A stretch of DNA of 64,000 nt from Phoronis australis. Its lineage: Eukaryota; Phoronida; Phoronidae. Made by a program: the position numbers and the translations under genes. The stretch is from positions 97,217-161,216 of the forward strand of contig NMRA01000397.1 in NCBI GenBank assembly GCA_002633005.1, given 5' to 3'. Below are positions 1 through 10,900 of the stretch, piece after piece. Numbering within the stretch: the stretch's first letter is position 1; each line of letters starts with the position of its first letter. The notes below the pieces were generated by a model. It was not told the DNA's origin. It ran no database searches and saw only the letters and a list, made by a program, of their open reading frames with translations.

Positions 1-371
1 GAGTTTGCACGTGCTTTAGTCGTCTGCACTAATTCATCGAAACGACTTGGCGCCGTCATCAGATTTCATTTCATGGATAATTTTGTTGCGAATGGACCTG
101 GGTTCTAGCAGCATATATGTCAAAACACTCGAGCTGAAATTTGGCGACAAGGTGCCCGCGGCCATTACGTGGTTAGTCAGTTTTCCGCGGTGTGGCGTAT
201 GGAGAAACATGGTGTCCGATATTTAGGTTCTCCGAAGGTTTGGTTGTTGTGTTTTTTGAAGATCAGTCGGAACATAAATGTGGCTTTCAGTGACAAGATA
301 TAGTAACAGAACAATTCCGTGAAGGTAAATCTTTATTTCAGCAAAGAATTTACAACAATCCGTAATGTTTT

Positions 372-430
372 CAATTAAATATAATGCAAAATGTGCCAAA
401 ACGTCCGATAATTAGGTCACTTGACTGTAC
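372..430 (+). repeat. Left arm of an inverted-repeat pair
   Basis: About 53 of 59 bases match the reverse complement of 3291-3349, including the shared block ATGCAAAATGTGCCAAA and the block TAATTAGGTCACTTGACT. Weaker similarity continues outward on both sides. The arms are about 3 kb apart, as expected for the terminal inverted repeats of a DNA transposon. The exact ends and the target duplication could not be fixed. Confidence 0.6.
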
Positions 431-465
431 GTCTGTAGTACTAGTAATATCTAAAAGTGACTTAC

Positions 466-551
466 CTTACATTCTGGTTATCTGTGGTCCAAGCTCAGTA
501 CGTCTGGTTATCGATTCCCGCTCTACAGCCCAGCATGTAGACTCTGGTGAC
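466..551 (-). pseudogene. Possible second exon of the P2RX7-C-like remnant
   Basis: On the minus strand this stretch is bounded by an acceptor (TTTAG) and a strong donor (GTAAGT). One frame reads ESTCWAVERE followed by TELGPQIT, which recalls the Cys-rich part of P2RX7 intracellular-domain proteins (E-x-CC-x-E, then CIT-x-H). The second expected Cys is missing and a stop follows. This is a family inference from a short, decayed segment and is weak on its own. Confidence 0.22.
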
Positions 552-1029
552 CTAAACTAAAGTCGTGAATATAAACATAAAAAGTAGATGATTGTCATAC
601 CCAATACAATGTCTGTTAGCAAATGCTCATGTGATGTCATGGACATTTATCAGTCTTCACAAATATACGTGTCCTTCCAGTCTTAACCTGTGTTTGTCTC
701 CGTAAGCAGAGTTTTGAAATGGTCGCTCATATCGCGGGCCATTTTGAATGAGGCCCTAAAGTCGTGACCTTTTCGTTAAGACGGAAATGCACGTAGTAAG
801 GCCACACAAACCAACTACAGTGCTTATAGATACCCTAGACGACTTAAAAACGCATTGCATTGCTTATTAATTCAGTTTCAATTGAAACTGGTATTTATCC
901 ACGGCTGAAACACGATTCACGAGTGGGAATGTGGGCGCCTGGGACTGACTAGTAAAGCACCTACTTTTGAACTAAAAAAGACCAAGCAATAATTTGCGGT
1001 TCTAGGATACATATTGATAATATTCTTAC

Positions 1030-1297
1030 CAGTCACTAACATCCAATCGCAACTCCTGCTCACCCTCTGCCCGTGGATGTTCACTGGATGAACCGGCTGG
1101 GAGTGAGTCTTCGGCGACCAGAGAAAGGGCCATGGAAGGGATCGAAGGAGAAAGGCTCCACTACAGAAAAACTGTACACAAATTGTTCCTATGGGATCTG
1201 TCACCTCCTCCTCCGAAAGGTCGGCATCATCTGAAAAGTCCACCTGTCCGTCCCTATATCTTTCAAAGTATTCCTCATCTATGCTGCTGTACTCACC
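1030..1297 (-). pseudogene. Acidic first exon of a P2RX7-C-like (transposon-associated?) protein, decayed
   Basis: The minus-strand reading contains YSSIDEEYFERYRDGQVDF, then FSDDADLSEEEVTDP, then in shifted frames VEPFSFDPFHG and EHPRAEGEQELRLDVSDW, ending at a donor TG|GTAAGA. An acidic leader, a 'VxPFxFxP' motif and a terminal 'DW' before a splice site are the layout of many invertebrate 'P2X7-like' proteins (P2RX7 intracellular C-terminal domain). At least two frameshifts are needed, so the copy is probably dead. It lies between the inverted-repeat arms and may be cargo of that element. The family call is from memory and unconfirmed. Confidence 0.35.
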
Positions 1298-3290
1298 TCG
1301 TCAGGGATGTGTAACGAACGAAAATGGCACCGTTTCTCTGTTACAACAATGGTGTTACAAAACCACGGCACTAAATATGTAAATAACTTTGTATAGCGAC
1401 GTACAATTCAGTTAATGTTAAGAATATAGGAATGATAATTATAAACTAGAATTTAGACCATATTGTTGTTCAGATTGGTTTGAACCTTGCAATTTCCTCT
1501 ATTAGTCCAGGAAAGTGAAAATTACTTAATCACATGAGCAAGAGTTTCTTCTATAAGTTCACGAAGTTTCATGCCAAAATTCGAAAGTTTAGTCTTCTCC
1601 TGAGTTGAAAACCAAATACTTGATGTTTTTACCGGCGACCATTTACTCTGAAATGTCGGTCACCTCGCTGCAAAAAACTCATGCAAAATGTTATTAAACG
1701 CATTTTTCGTCAAAAAAAGACTACTAGTTAAGTAAAATAGCATGTTATTTTACACTTTGAAATAATTTTTATTCACATTTATTCCATTTTGTCTGATTTT
1801 TTGCCAACTGTAATATGTGAATTTTACACAGTGACAGATACGTGAAGCAATTCGGTGACAAATGTTGTCACTAACTATACTAATAAGGACTGGTCGTATG
1901 TAGAGGTTTTTGAAAACTAGGCAATTTCTGAATAACGGGCTCGTTATTCAGTCGATGAAACTGGTTTTCAAAATCAGGATACCTATCGTCGTCAGGCTCC
2001 AATGGTCGTCCACCATCTTCTTACACGTGCAGCACAGCCATGCGGGACTTAGCGTACGTACCAATTTCGAGTGCTTGTCTGCTCGTTAGGTACTAACTTC
2101 TCGGGGAAAAACACGCATCAAAGAAATGAGGCAGAAATCGGTGCACTTACCGACTGTTTTTTTAAAACCACTTGAAAACTTGCAGATTTTACAAATGCAC
2201 ATTTTTGATCATTTTCGGAAAACATTTTCGAAATTAAGTTTGAAAATAATAAAAAATAATTTATTGTTTATACAATACATCTATTTGTCCCAGGCACTAA
2301 CATCTATAAGGCCAAAGGAGAAACGCAGCAGACAAATCCAACATGCTGGGTGCTTAACAGTTTCTGCCCACAAATTGGCTATCAAAATATTGTCCACTTG
2401 TTTTTTATTACAAAACACAGTGTAGAGCTCAACATTAATGTTAAAATTTTTGGTTCAGACATTTTGGATTTATTTGAAGAACATTAAAATACTTGAATTG
2501 AGAATGGTCAAAAATAAAATAAAACATTGAATTTATTTCAACATATTGCATTGTTACATACAACACAGCATGACATAATTAAAAATAAAAATAATGGATT
2601 GAGCAATAAAATGCAAGTGCAACTTCGGTATTCATTTATGATTGCAGAATCCTGTTAAAGGTGAGAAAAAAGTTCGAACAATATGATATTAGAACAACTA
2701 TCAAGGTCTAATGATCAACTTCTGCTGACAAAGTCTTGAAGGGTTACAGTTCTGTTTTGGCTGGCAAAATGTTCACAAGGAGTGAAGAAATACTGAAAAG
2801 AAAAATAAAGGTAGCAAAGTTACAAGAAGAGTAATTATTTACAAAAATGTTAGATTGTTACCTCCAATTTTTATACTCCAGTTATTTCATTGCTTAAATT
2901 TCAAAAATGTTTATTTTTCTTATTAAACTGAAATTCTGATCCAATTTTAATCGATTTAAAAATCAATGTTATACCGGTGAAACAGTCTGGTTGAACTAGA
3001 ACTGTTGTAAACCACGATTTTCTTGGCCTTTTTCTGCATGGTTTTCTGTTCTCACAAAAGGCGGCAGCATATGGCAACCATAGGTGTCATTACAAAATGG
3101 CTGCTGAAAAGCAATGTACAGTTGAAACAATTCGGCATAAATTAAAAAAAACTTTCGAATCAATGAATACTATATATTTGTGACGGTTAAATCAAATCAT
3201 ATTCAGATCATGACTTTAAAGTGGAATAATTTGGTAAGTACGACAACAAGCCCGTTTTATGCTTAGGCGGACGACCATTGGTTTCCCCGA

Positions 3291-3349
3291 GTGTAGTCAA
3301 GTGACCTAATTATCAGATGCTTTGGCACATTTTGCATGATATTTAATTG
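3291..3349 (-). repeat. Right arm of the inverted-repeat pair
   Basis: This is the reverse-complement partner of 372-430. The similarity continues outward in diverged form through the block revcomp AGAATTTACA. Immediately beyond it comes a sequence that recurs inverted near 45.9-46.06 kb (see the hammerhead-like motif). Confidence 0.6.
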
Positions 3350-3439
3350 GTAGTACTATGGGTTTTTTGTAAATTCTGTATTGAAATATTAAAAAAGGGC
3401 AATCGCCGCACATGTAAAAAAGTTCATGTTCATTCAACA

Positions 3440-3466
3440 TTTCGTCTATTCATGAGACATCATCAG
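3440..3466 (-). ncRNA. Hammerhead-ribozyme-like core (Penelope-type)
   Basis: The minus strand reads CTGATGA, then a stem-loop with arms GTCT and AGAC, then GAAA. That is the exact order of the hammerhead catalytic core around stem II. Downstream TGTTGAAT can pair with ATTCAACA upstream, which would form stem III, but the base expected to be U16.1 is a C and stem I is poor. Penelope-like elements are known to carry hammerhead motifs. A related copy lies on the + strand at 45968-45994 with the same flanks. Core match seen; activity not claimed. Confidence 0.4.
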
Positions 3467-4803
3467 TATAAGATATACAATAAGACAGCAAGTGTTGAAT
3501 TCCAGTCAACTCACATCCATATAGTGAAATGAGAGTAGCAAGAGATATAGGGAAAAGTAAGTAGGTCATCACCATAGTTGTAGGGTCACTGAGCTCGGCA
3601 TGTTATTGAGAGAATCACTAGCATGCTGGTCCTGAATGGCCAATGACTCCTTGTTGTACAGTAATTCCTTTATAGGTTCTTTACAAATACTACTTACTGA
3701 ATTGGCTTGGTGGTTATTGCTAACACAACTAAACTTTACTTTGAGTAAATTGAGTTATTTAGAGAAATTGGCATTCTACCGTTATTCTGCCGCTAAAGTT
3801 GTAGAGCGATCTTATCCACGGGCTTTCATTGCAATGAAATATAGCTGCTCTTCTTCGTCTTTGCACAGGATTCTTATAGCGAATACCCCGGTCCGCAATG
3901 TCTGTCAGAATTCGACATTCTGAAGTTGATACAACATTACACCTCAGCACGACCAGAATTCTTGTAAAATCTTCACAATATATGAGTCCACCATCGTGAA
4001 TTCAGATTAGGTAGAATAAACAAAACAAGTCACCTGCGTTTTCCATTTACTTGGACGGAAGTGTTANCGTAAGTAATGAGATGAGGTCAATCTCAATTTG
4101 GCCGGTGACACTGAGAAATGCTCCAAAAATAATCAATAATATTTGTCTAAGTGAGAAATGCGCTGGCAATGGGTCTTTGTATAAATTCAATTGACTGTAT
4201 ATGACAAGTTGTTCTTGCCGAATTGAATAGGTGATTGAAGAGATGATGTACAAGCCACGTTACACCATCAATAGACTTCCGCCTCAGTCTGCCACTTGAG
4301 TGAGATCGCGGATTAGGCTTCTGACAACTGACCACTTGGCCTTTATTCAATTTCAATGGGCTATGGTCAGTTGTTGTCAAGTGTAATTTGAACCTATGAA
4401 GACTTTGTTAACGATACTGATACCTTTTTTACAAACTGGTTGGTAATTTTTTAAACTAGTCGCGGGAAACTTAAACAGGTTGCGAGTGCGTCCGGTCCAA
4501 TCAGGTTGTGGTGACGCGTTATAAGCGGCCGTGGAGAACACTGGGTACCTAGTTGCCAAATTTTATGAAAATTCGTTGATGTAAATGGATACCCGGAGTT
4601 ATATGCATATATTGTTTGTAAAACAGTGTAGTGAAATAACCCAGCATGCCGATTCTATATATTTTAACATAGATTGGCATCAAAAAGTAAAACTGTGTAA
4701 GCAATAAAAAATTCAAATAATAACATTGACTGGACGTTAAATGCAAAACTGATTAACTTCTTGGATAAGATATTTAGTGAGAACTCATTGCTTGTATTTA
4801 CAG

Positions 4804-4916
4804 GAATTAAATCTTGACTTGATTCAGTTTCCAAAGCCTGTTCACATCCATGAAGTGCGCATCATACCCCTGGGTGCTAGGGTACATGCTGATGTACCGG
4901 GTGGAGTGCGCCTTGG
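4804..4916 (+). CDS. VIRMA: VIRMA exon 1 of window: start of the conserved N-terminal domain
   Basis: The acceptor TTTACAG precedes it and the donor is GG|GTATGT. It opens in phase 0 and leaves 2 bases. It encodes ELNLDLIQFPKPV, EVRIIPLGARVHAD and PGGVRLG, the best conserved part of virilizer in insects and vertebrates. It cannot carry the start codon, since the family has about 20-25 residues before this point. Confidence 0.95.
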
Positions 4917-7900
4917 GTATGTATATTGTTGGTGTTTGTGGTGGTGGTGGTGTTTGGCGGTGGTGTTTGGTATTGCTGATAGATGTTGTGTACAGTTACA
5001 CTGGTGTATTGGATGGAGTGCTCTGTATAAATATATGCATGTTGTTGTTAGTGGTGGTGTTGTTTGATATTCGTGTTAAGATGTTGTGTACGCTGATGTA
5101 CCTGGTGGCGTGCTGTGAGTATGTGTACGGTTACTGTTAGTGGTGTTGGTATTTGGTGATGGTGTTGTTATTATTGTTCTTGTGTTGTCAGAATCCTATT
5201 CAGCAGAAGCACAGTCCAACATTTAATAGCCAAATGGTACTCAATTTCATTTTCCTGACATGTTTCGAGGAACACTCATCCTCAAAGATACAGGAACCAG
5301 CTTTCATGTAAAGGTCAAGGTAACAAGTAAAAAGTCATGTAGGTGTGCCACATGATTGGTCAATAACACAGGTAAACAAGCCTCTGCTTTGGACAATAAG
5401 CTCAAAACAATGTGAGACCAAGGTGGTGCACTTGCACATTCATGGATGGTTTTATCCAGTGAATATACAAGGCCTCCTTAAGTTAAAATCAATAGTCTGT
5501 CCTCGAACTGTTCAAGATACTGAAACTGGACACTGAGTATTCTGAGGTGTATTCTGTATGATCATGCAGATGTTTGTGGATTAGGACTGATGAAAAGTAT
5601 GATAGACAGGGCATACAAGATTTGTAGCACGCAGAATGAGTTTCAGAATTGTGTCAAGGATTTGTTTGTAATACTACTGAAAAATCAGTTTCCAGCTACT
5701 CTCTGATTGGTAAACTACATACAGATTATCTTTCTATGTTAACACACGATACCGGTAATGTTGGAAGGGGTGTTTTTTTGGTAAAGCAGTACAGTGTCCC
5801 ATGTGTAGGTCAGGTTTCTGCATTTGCCCAGAAGCGCATTCACAAATTTGTGTTGATGTTAAAATTCGTTTGGCTTTCACTAAGCTTTAAGATCAGTAGT
5901 CCGTTTTTGTCTAAGCACTGCATTTTGTTCACACCATGTCGTGTTTGAATTCTGCTGTGCAGGCTGTGGTGCCTATTATGTTGCCGAAACGCGTCAACGT
6001 CTGAATACACCTATACCTAAGGATGTGTCTAACTACGGCTCTAACATCTACAAGCATCTGCATGATCATCTAGAATGCATGTCAGAATACTCAGTGTCCA
6101 GTTTTAGTATCTTGCATAGTGCGAGGACAGACTATAGACTTAAAAGGGATTAGAACTGTATTTTATTCTGAATAAATTTTGCACAAGTTTTTATGAGTTG
6201 CTGATTAATTTCACAAATGATTCAACAGCAAAAAGTAAACTAAAGTTCTCTAACGAAGCTCAAAAAATCACCCGCGTGGAGCGCTGCTTCTCATGAAGTA
6301 TTTGCTGGGGTAAAGTCGGTGTCCTATTTTAGCGTGTATGATATCTGTGTGCCTGTCAGAATTACATGTGGTGCAAATTCTGATAGGAGTGATAAATATG
6401 AAAATGAGTGTTGGCAGTTGTATGCCTTACATAGATTTGCTTTACTATTACAGAGCCACTAATCCATCAAATTTCAAAGTGCAAGTGTTCGTCAACAACC
6501 TGAGCCGGCCTAGTGCTTCGACTTTTCAGCTCATGTCTCAGTATGTATACCAATACCTGTAATGATCTGAACCTTACAAGTTTCTGGAGTTGTAAACATA
6601 TTTTATTTCTAGATGTTACTCTAAAACCTACATTAGGTCGCTGTCTACCTTCATTACCAAGGGCCACGTTTCTTTTAATATCTTTTGAAATATTGATTGT
6701 CAGTATGTAAAACCATATTTTTTGAATCCATGATAATCAGGGAAGTTGTTCATGTGAATGAAAGTGTTGCTTGAATGTTTGCAATCATGTGACCACATTT
6801 TTTTTGTAAAAAAGTTACAATTTTTCATGGTGATAACCATAACTTCCACAGGTCACATTTTTATGCATCCACATATTTATAGGTGGACGCATTATGCCGT
6901 CATCTTCGGCAGTCCTTCTGGCGTCCGGCATCCACTGCTCTGTCTCTAAAATGCATAGATGTAGCTTTATGAAATTTTGCACATGTGTTCCTTCCGTGAA
7001 TGGAACGGCATGAGCGAACTTTCGGACGAATCCGACTACCGATGTGTCCCCTTTTAGTTTTTTACATTTACCTCTGTATCTTCAAAAGTCCTGAATGGAT
7101 TTTCATAAAGTTTGGTTTATTGGCATCTATTAGTGAGATGACGCTGTCATACTGTTTTCGGATGGATTCAACATAGTTTGTGCCTCTAGTGGCCATTTTT
7201 ACTGTTTTCGAGTCTGTTTTTTGCGTCCACCCCTCTATCAACCAAACCTCTCAAAGGATGATTGTGAAAATTGGCATGTATGTTCTGACTATGAAGTGGA
7301 TGGCTGACGATGATTTTCGGACGAGTTCGACTACTGTGGCGCCTCCTAGTGGCAGTTTTTTAACGCTTATCGCTGTATCTCCTAAACCGTTTGCAGGATC
7401 TTTACTTAATTTAGCAAGTGTATTTATATGATGTTGAAAACGGATGACGACTTTTGGACAGATCTGACTTGGTGTGCCCCCTAGTGGCAATTTTATTTTT
7501 TGTGTTTACCAGTCTGTATCTTCAAAGGTCCTCAAATGATTTTCATAAAATTTTGAATATAGGCATCTATTGGTGAGATGACGCTATCATCCTGTTTTGG
7601 GATGGAATCAGGGTATTTTGCGCCACCTGGTGGCCATTTTTGCTGTTTTCAAATCTTGTTTTTGGCGTCCACCCCTCGATCAACCAAATCATTCTGGGGA
7701 TGGTTTTGAAAATTAGCCTATATGTTTTCAGTGTGAAGAGGACATTTGATGATGGTGACTGACTACTGTGGCACCTCCTAGTGGTAGTTTTGTTTTGTTT
7801 TTCGCTCATAACTGTATCTCCAAAACACACTGCAGGATCTTTATTAAATTTAGTAAGTGAATTTATGTGAAGATAACAGACTATGACTGTTAGGTGGATC

Positions 7901-10900
7901 GAACGGACGCTGTGCCCACAAGTGGCAATTTCATTTTGTTCTGTTTTCCTTTGTTTCTTTGAAGTTCCTTGACAGATTTTATGAAATATTGCATGATCCC
8001 ATTTTTGGATGGATTGTACGTTTTTGCGCCATCTAGTGGCCATTTTTATGATACAAATAAATAACCCTAAAAGCACACCATTTGCGATGCATTCGTGGGC
8101 ACATTTCAACGCTCCGCGTTTCTCTCGTTTCCTTAGAGGGCAGTAAATTTTGTTTGTTTGGTTTATTAACTACAAAACGTCTGGGATTTTTTAAGGCCTT
8201 TGAGCTTGAGATCTCGATTCAAAAATCAAGACCGCGACTTACCGTGAAAAGTTCGGAAGACTTGATTTTTGACATCTGAGTTATCTGGATCAAAGGCTTT
8301 AAAAAAACCCTGACTCTTGTTTTGTAGGTAAAAGATCAAATAACCGGAATCTGCAAAAGCATGAGAAAATTTTAACGTGACTGCGGTCTCCTTGTTGCAC
8401 TTCAGGCTGAAATCAAAACATCAGAAATGGCCAAAAAGCATCGAGAGACAATCTGAGAGCTTCCGTTGCTTATTTCTTTTAAAGTACCACACTGCATCAA
8501 ACAATTATACCTACATATGGTAAATTTAATTGTGTTTTGAACCAAGTTATGATCATACACTACGTGACCTAATGGGCAGAGCTTTGCCATATTTTAAATG
8601 ACAGTCATTTGCTGCTGTGCTATAGTTAGAATTTGTCCAAGGAGTCTGTAGATAGCATTTTCCAACCATGTGTTCAACCAATAATCAGAGGGTCTGCATT
8701 GGTTACAAACTAACAATAAACAAAACATGGGACAATGAAGGGGTTATATAACTTGTTTACATCAAAGCATTAGCCTGTTTGGGGCACCATGTGGTCCTGT
8801 TGACCATCCCTTAAAAGAGGCCTGAACTGCATGTTTCAGCATTTTGATATGAATTTTGAAAGTATAAAGGTTACTGGTATCCACATATTCCTAATTAGTG
8901 CACAGTATTGTTATTTTAATTACTTTGAAAAGTAAAAATTTATTAGTACCGTAAAGCCCCACTGCAAGCGCTGTTTTTCCTGATGTCACTGAGGCTGTAC
9001 AGCAGAAAGAGATGTAGGTCATTAGCCTTTTGAGTATGTAGTACAGTCGACTGATCAACACGTGCATACTCACAACCTTTTTCGTTTTTCTTTCCTGTGA
9101 CTTTGATTCACCCCAGGGCCTAGCCACCCAGCTAGCTGTATGAGGACTATCTTCAAAATACAACTAGGTACCAGTAGCACTGTGTTTGAGCTCCGTTAGA
9201 TTCCGAAATTTCACATAGCCCGGGTAGTTCTGCTCGTCACCTCGTTGCGAAACTTAATATCCTCATGTAGAGCTCTAAACCGGCAGGGGAGAATGCAAAT
9301 ATCTGGGTGTCAACCGACACTCACCTTGCCCGCTGGAGCCATTTAAGTGGAAAACAAAACGCTTTTTTGTTTCATAGTTTTCAGCCTTTTGTATCAAAGA
9401 AGACAGTACGCTCAACACATGCTATTTCCTAAAATTTTGCGACATCTGTCGGGAAATGATGACAGCTTCGGAGGAGCAAACATTTTATGAAATTCGGTTT
9501 CCTGGTATTAAAATACTAAAAACTTGTAAAGAAATGAAATCAGCTGTAGTAATTTGTTGTGACATGTACACAACTTCGAAGACAAGTGCGATCGCTTGGG
9601 AGCGAAACAACTCAGGGAATGAAACTGGCCAATAAGGCAACAGGTGACGGCGCCAAAAGCTGACCTTAAAAAGCACACCCAAATTTTAGCAGCAGAGTGA
9701 ATGGCAGAATGCCAATTTTTTCAGCAGTAGTCAATAATTTAGTTTACTCAAGGAAGAGTGTAATTCTTAATGACACTCATTTTGTGTCAGATTTTATTTG
9801 ATCAGTTTTTACCCAAGTTAGTGCAACGGCCGCTGTATTATTACTATTATAATACAGCTTGCACCAGGGCAAGGCTACGCAGTCGGGGCCCATGCCGAGA
9901 ACAGCATCGTTCCACTAATAGTCAGCACTATACGGTAGTTAACTTGTATTATGAGCTTTTGAGGGCAGAGATCGTAGACGAATAAAACACATTAAGCACA
10001 GTTCTGTAGTCGAGAGGCATTTGCCCAATGAGCTACATACATAATAAGCTTGATTTATCTTATTGCCTTCACCCGCGGTACAGCCCCAGTGATGTCAGAC
10101 GCACGTTAGCTAATAGGAATTAACATTGGAAAAACGCTTTTTTACAAAAATGTGAAAGAGTAACAAAGATGTGATTTCTGATATAGACTTTATTCATCAA
10201 TTAAATTACATTAAAAATGCATGTTATTGTACTTCAGGAACCTTTTAACTGTAACAGAGAATATGTAGGACCTGAGGAAAAGGAATAGAAACAGCATTGC
10301 GAAAAATAAAGCAATTTCGTTGCTCAACCACCATATTGAGTAAAGTTAATATATGAAATACACTAAAAACAAACTAGAAAATGTCAAATTTGTGAAAGCT
10401 AACTGATCTTTATACCTTATCAACTTTCCTGTAAGTTCACTAGTGAATGTTTACAGTCTTGTGTTTGCTCAGTTAAGATTGCGTTTTTCATCAGTGTGAT
10501 TGGATGAACTTGACCACCTGTTTGTAGTAACAATTCCCTGTTTGTTCTAGACTTGACTTCAGCATGAACAACATACAGATGGTGATGGACTCGTTGGTGC
10601 CAACAGATGGCCTCATTGTCAAAGGTTACTATTGCACACTGACCCTAGCTGTGTTTGGTGCTCCAGTTAATGCACGAAAGGACCCCTCACCACCTGCAAT
10701 GCATGCAACGCATAAGGCAAACCAGCCTGGTTGGTATTACACAGACTTACTATTTGCAGTTGAATTATGTACTTTGTTGATCCAAACTTGACAAGGAGAG
10801 AGCTGGCTTGCTGGTGGAAGGTTTATATTTATGCAACCGCATATACATATGTGGGTGCACGTTGCTGTCATCTCTGTTTGGACGTCCAAAATCTCTTGGA

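Larger units (their letters stand above)
1..4803. other. 5' flank / first intron region upstream of VIRMA coding exon 1
   Basis: This region has no intact gene that I can support. It holds a degenerate minus-strand coding remnant at 466-1297, an inverted-repeat pair at 372-430 and 3291-3349, and a hammerhead-like motif at 3440-3466. I searched it for the exon carrying the VIRMA start codon (family N-terminus resembling ELLFFDTF) and found none, so that exon is probably upstream of the window. One ambiguous base (n) lies at 4067. Confidence 0.6.

Noticed and set aside
481-530. Possible tRNA B-box (GGTTATCGATTCC)
   Set aside because: It lacks the GGTTCGANTCC consensus, and no A-box or cloverleaf arms could be formed.
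4050-4250. Possible VIRMA start exon
   Set aside because: No frame here gives the expected N-terminal motif with a phase-0 donor, and the stretch contains an ambiguous base.
4777-5140. Open frames continuing past VIRMA exon 1 into the GT-rich stretch
   Set aside because: Homology stops exactly at GG|GTATGT, and exon 2 continues the protein in phase. The extension is low-complexity intron.
7567-8109. A 180-codon minus-strand open frame
   Set aside because: It runs across family A repeat modules and has no resemblance to a known family. The second family A copy does not keep it open.
9832-9862. Hairpin considered as a rho-independent-type terminator
   Set aside because: This is an animal intron, and the stem is AT-rich without a functional context.
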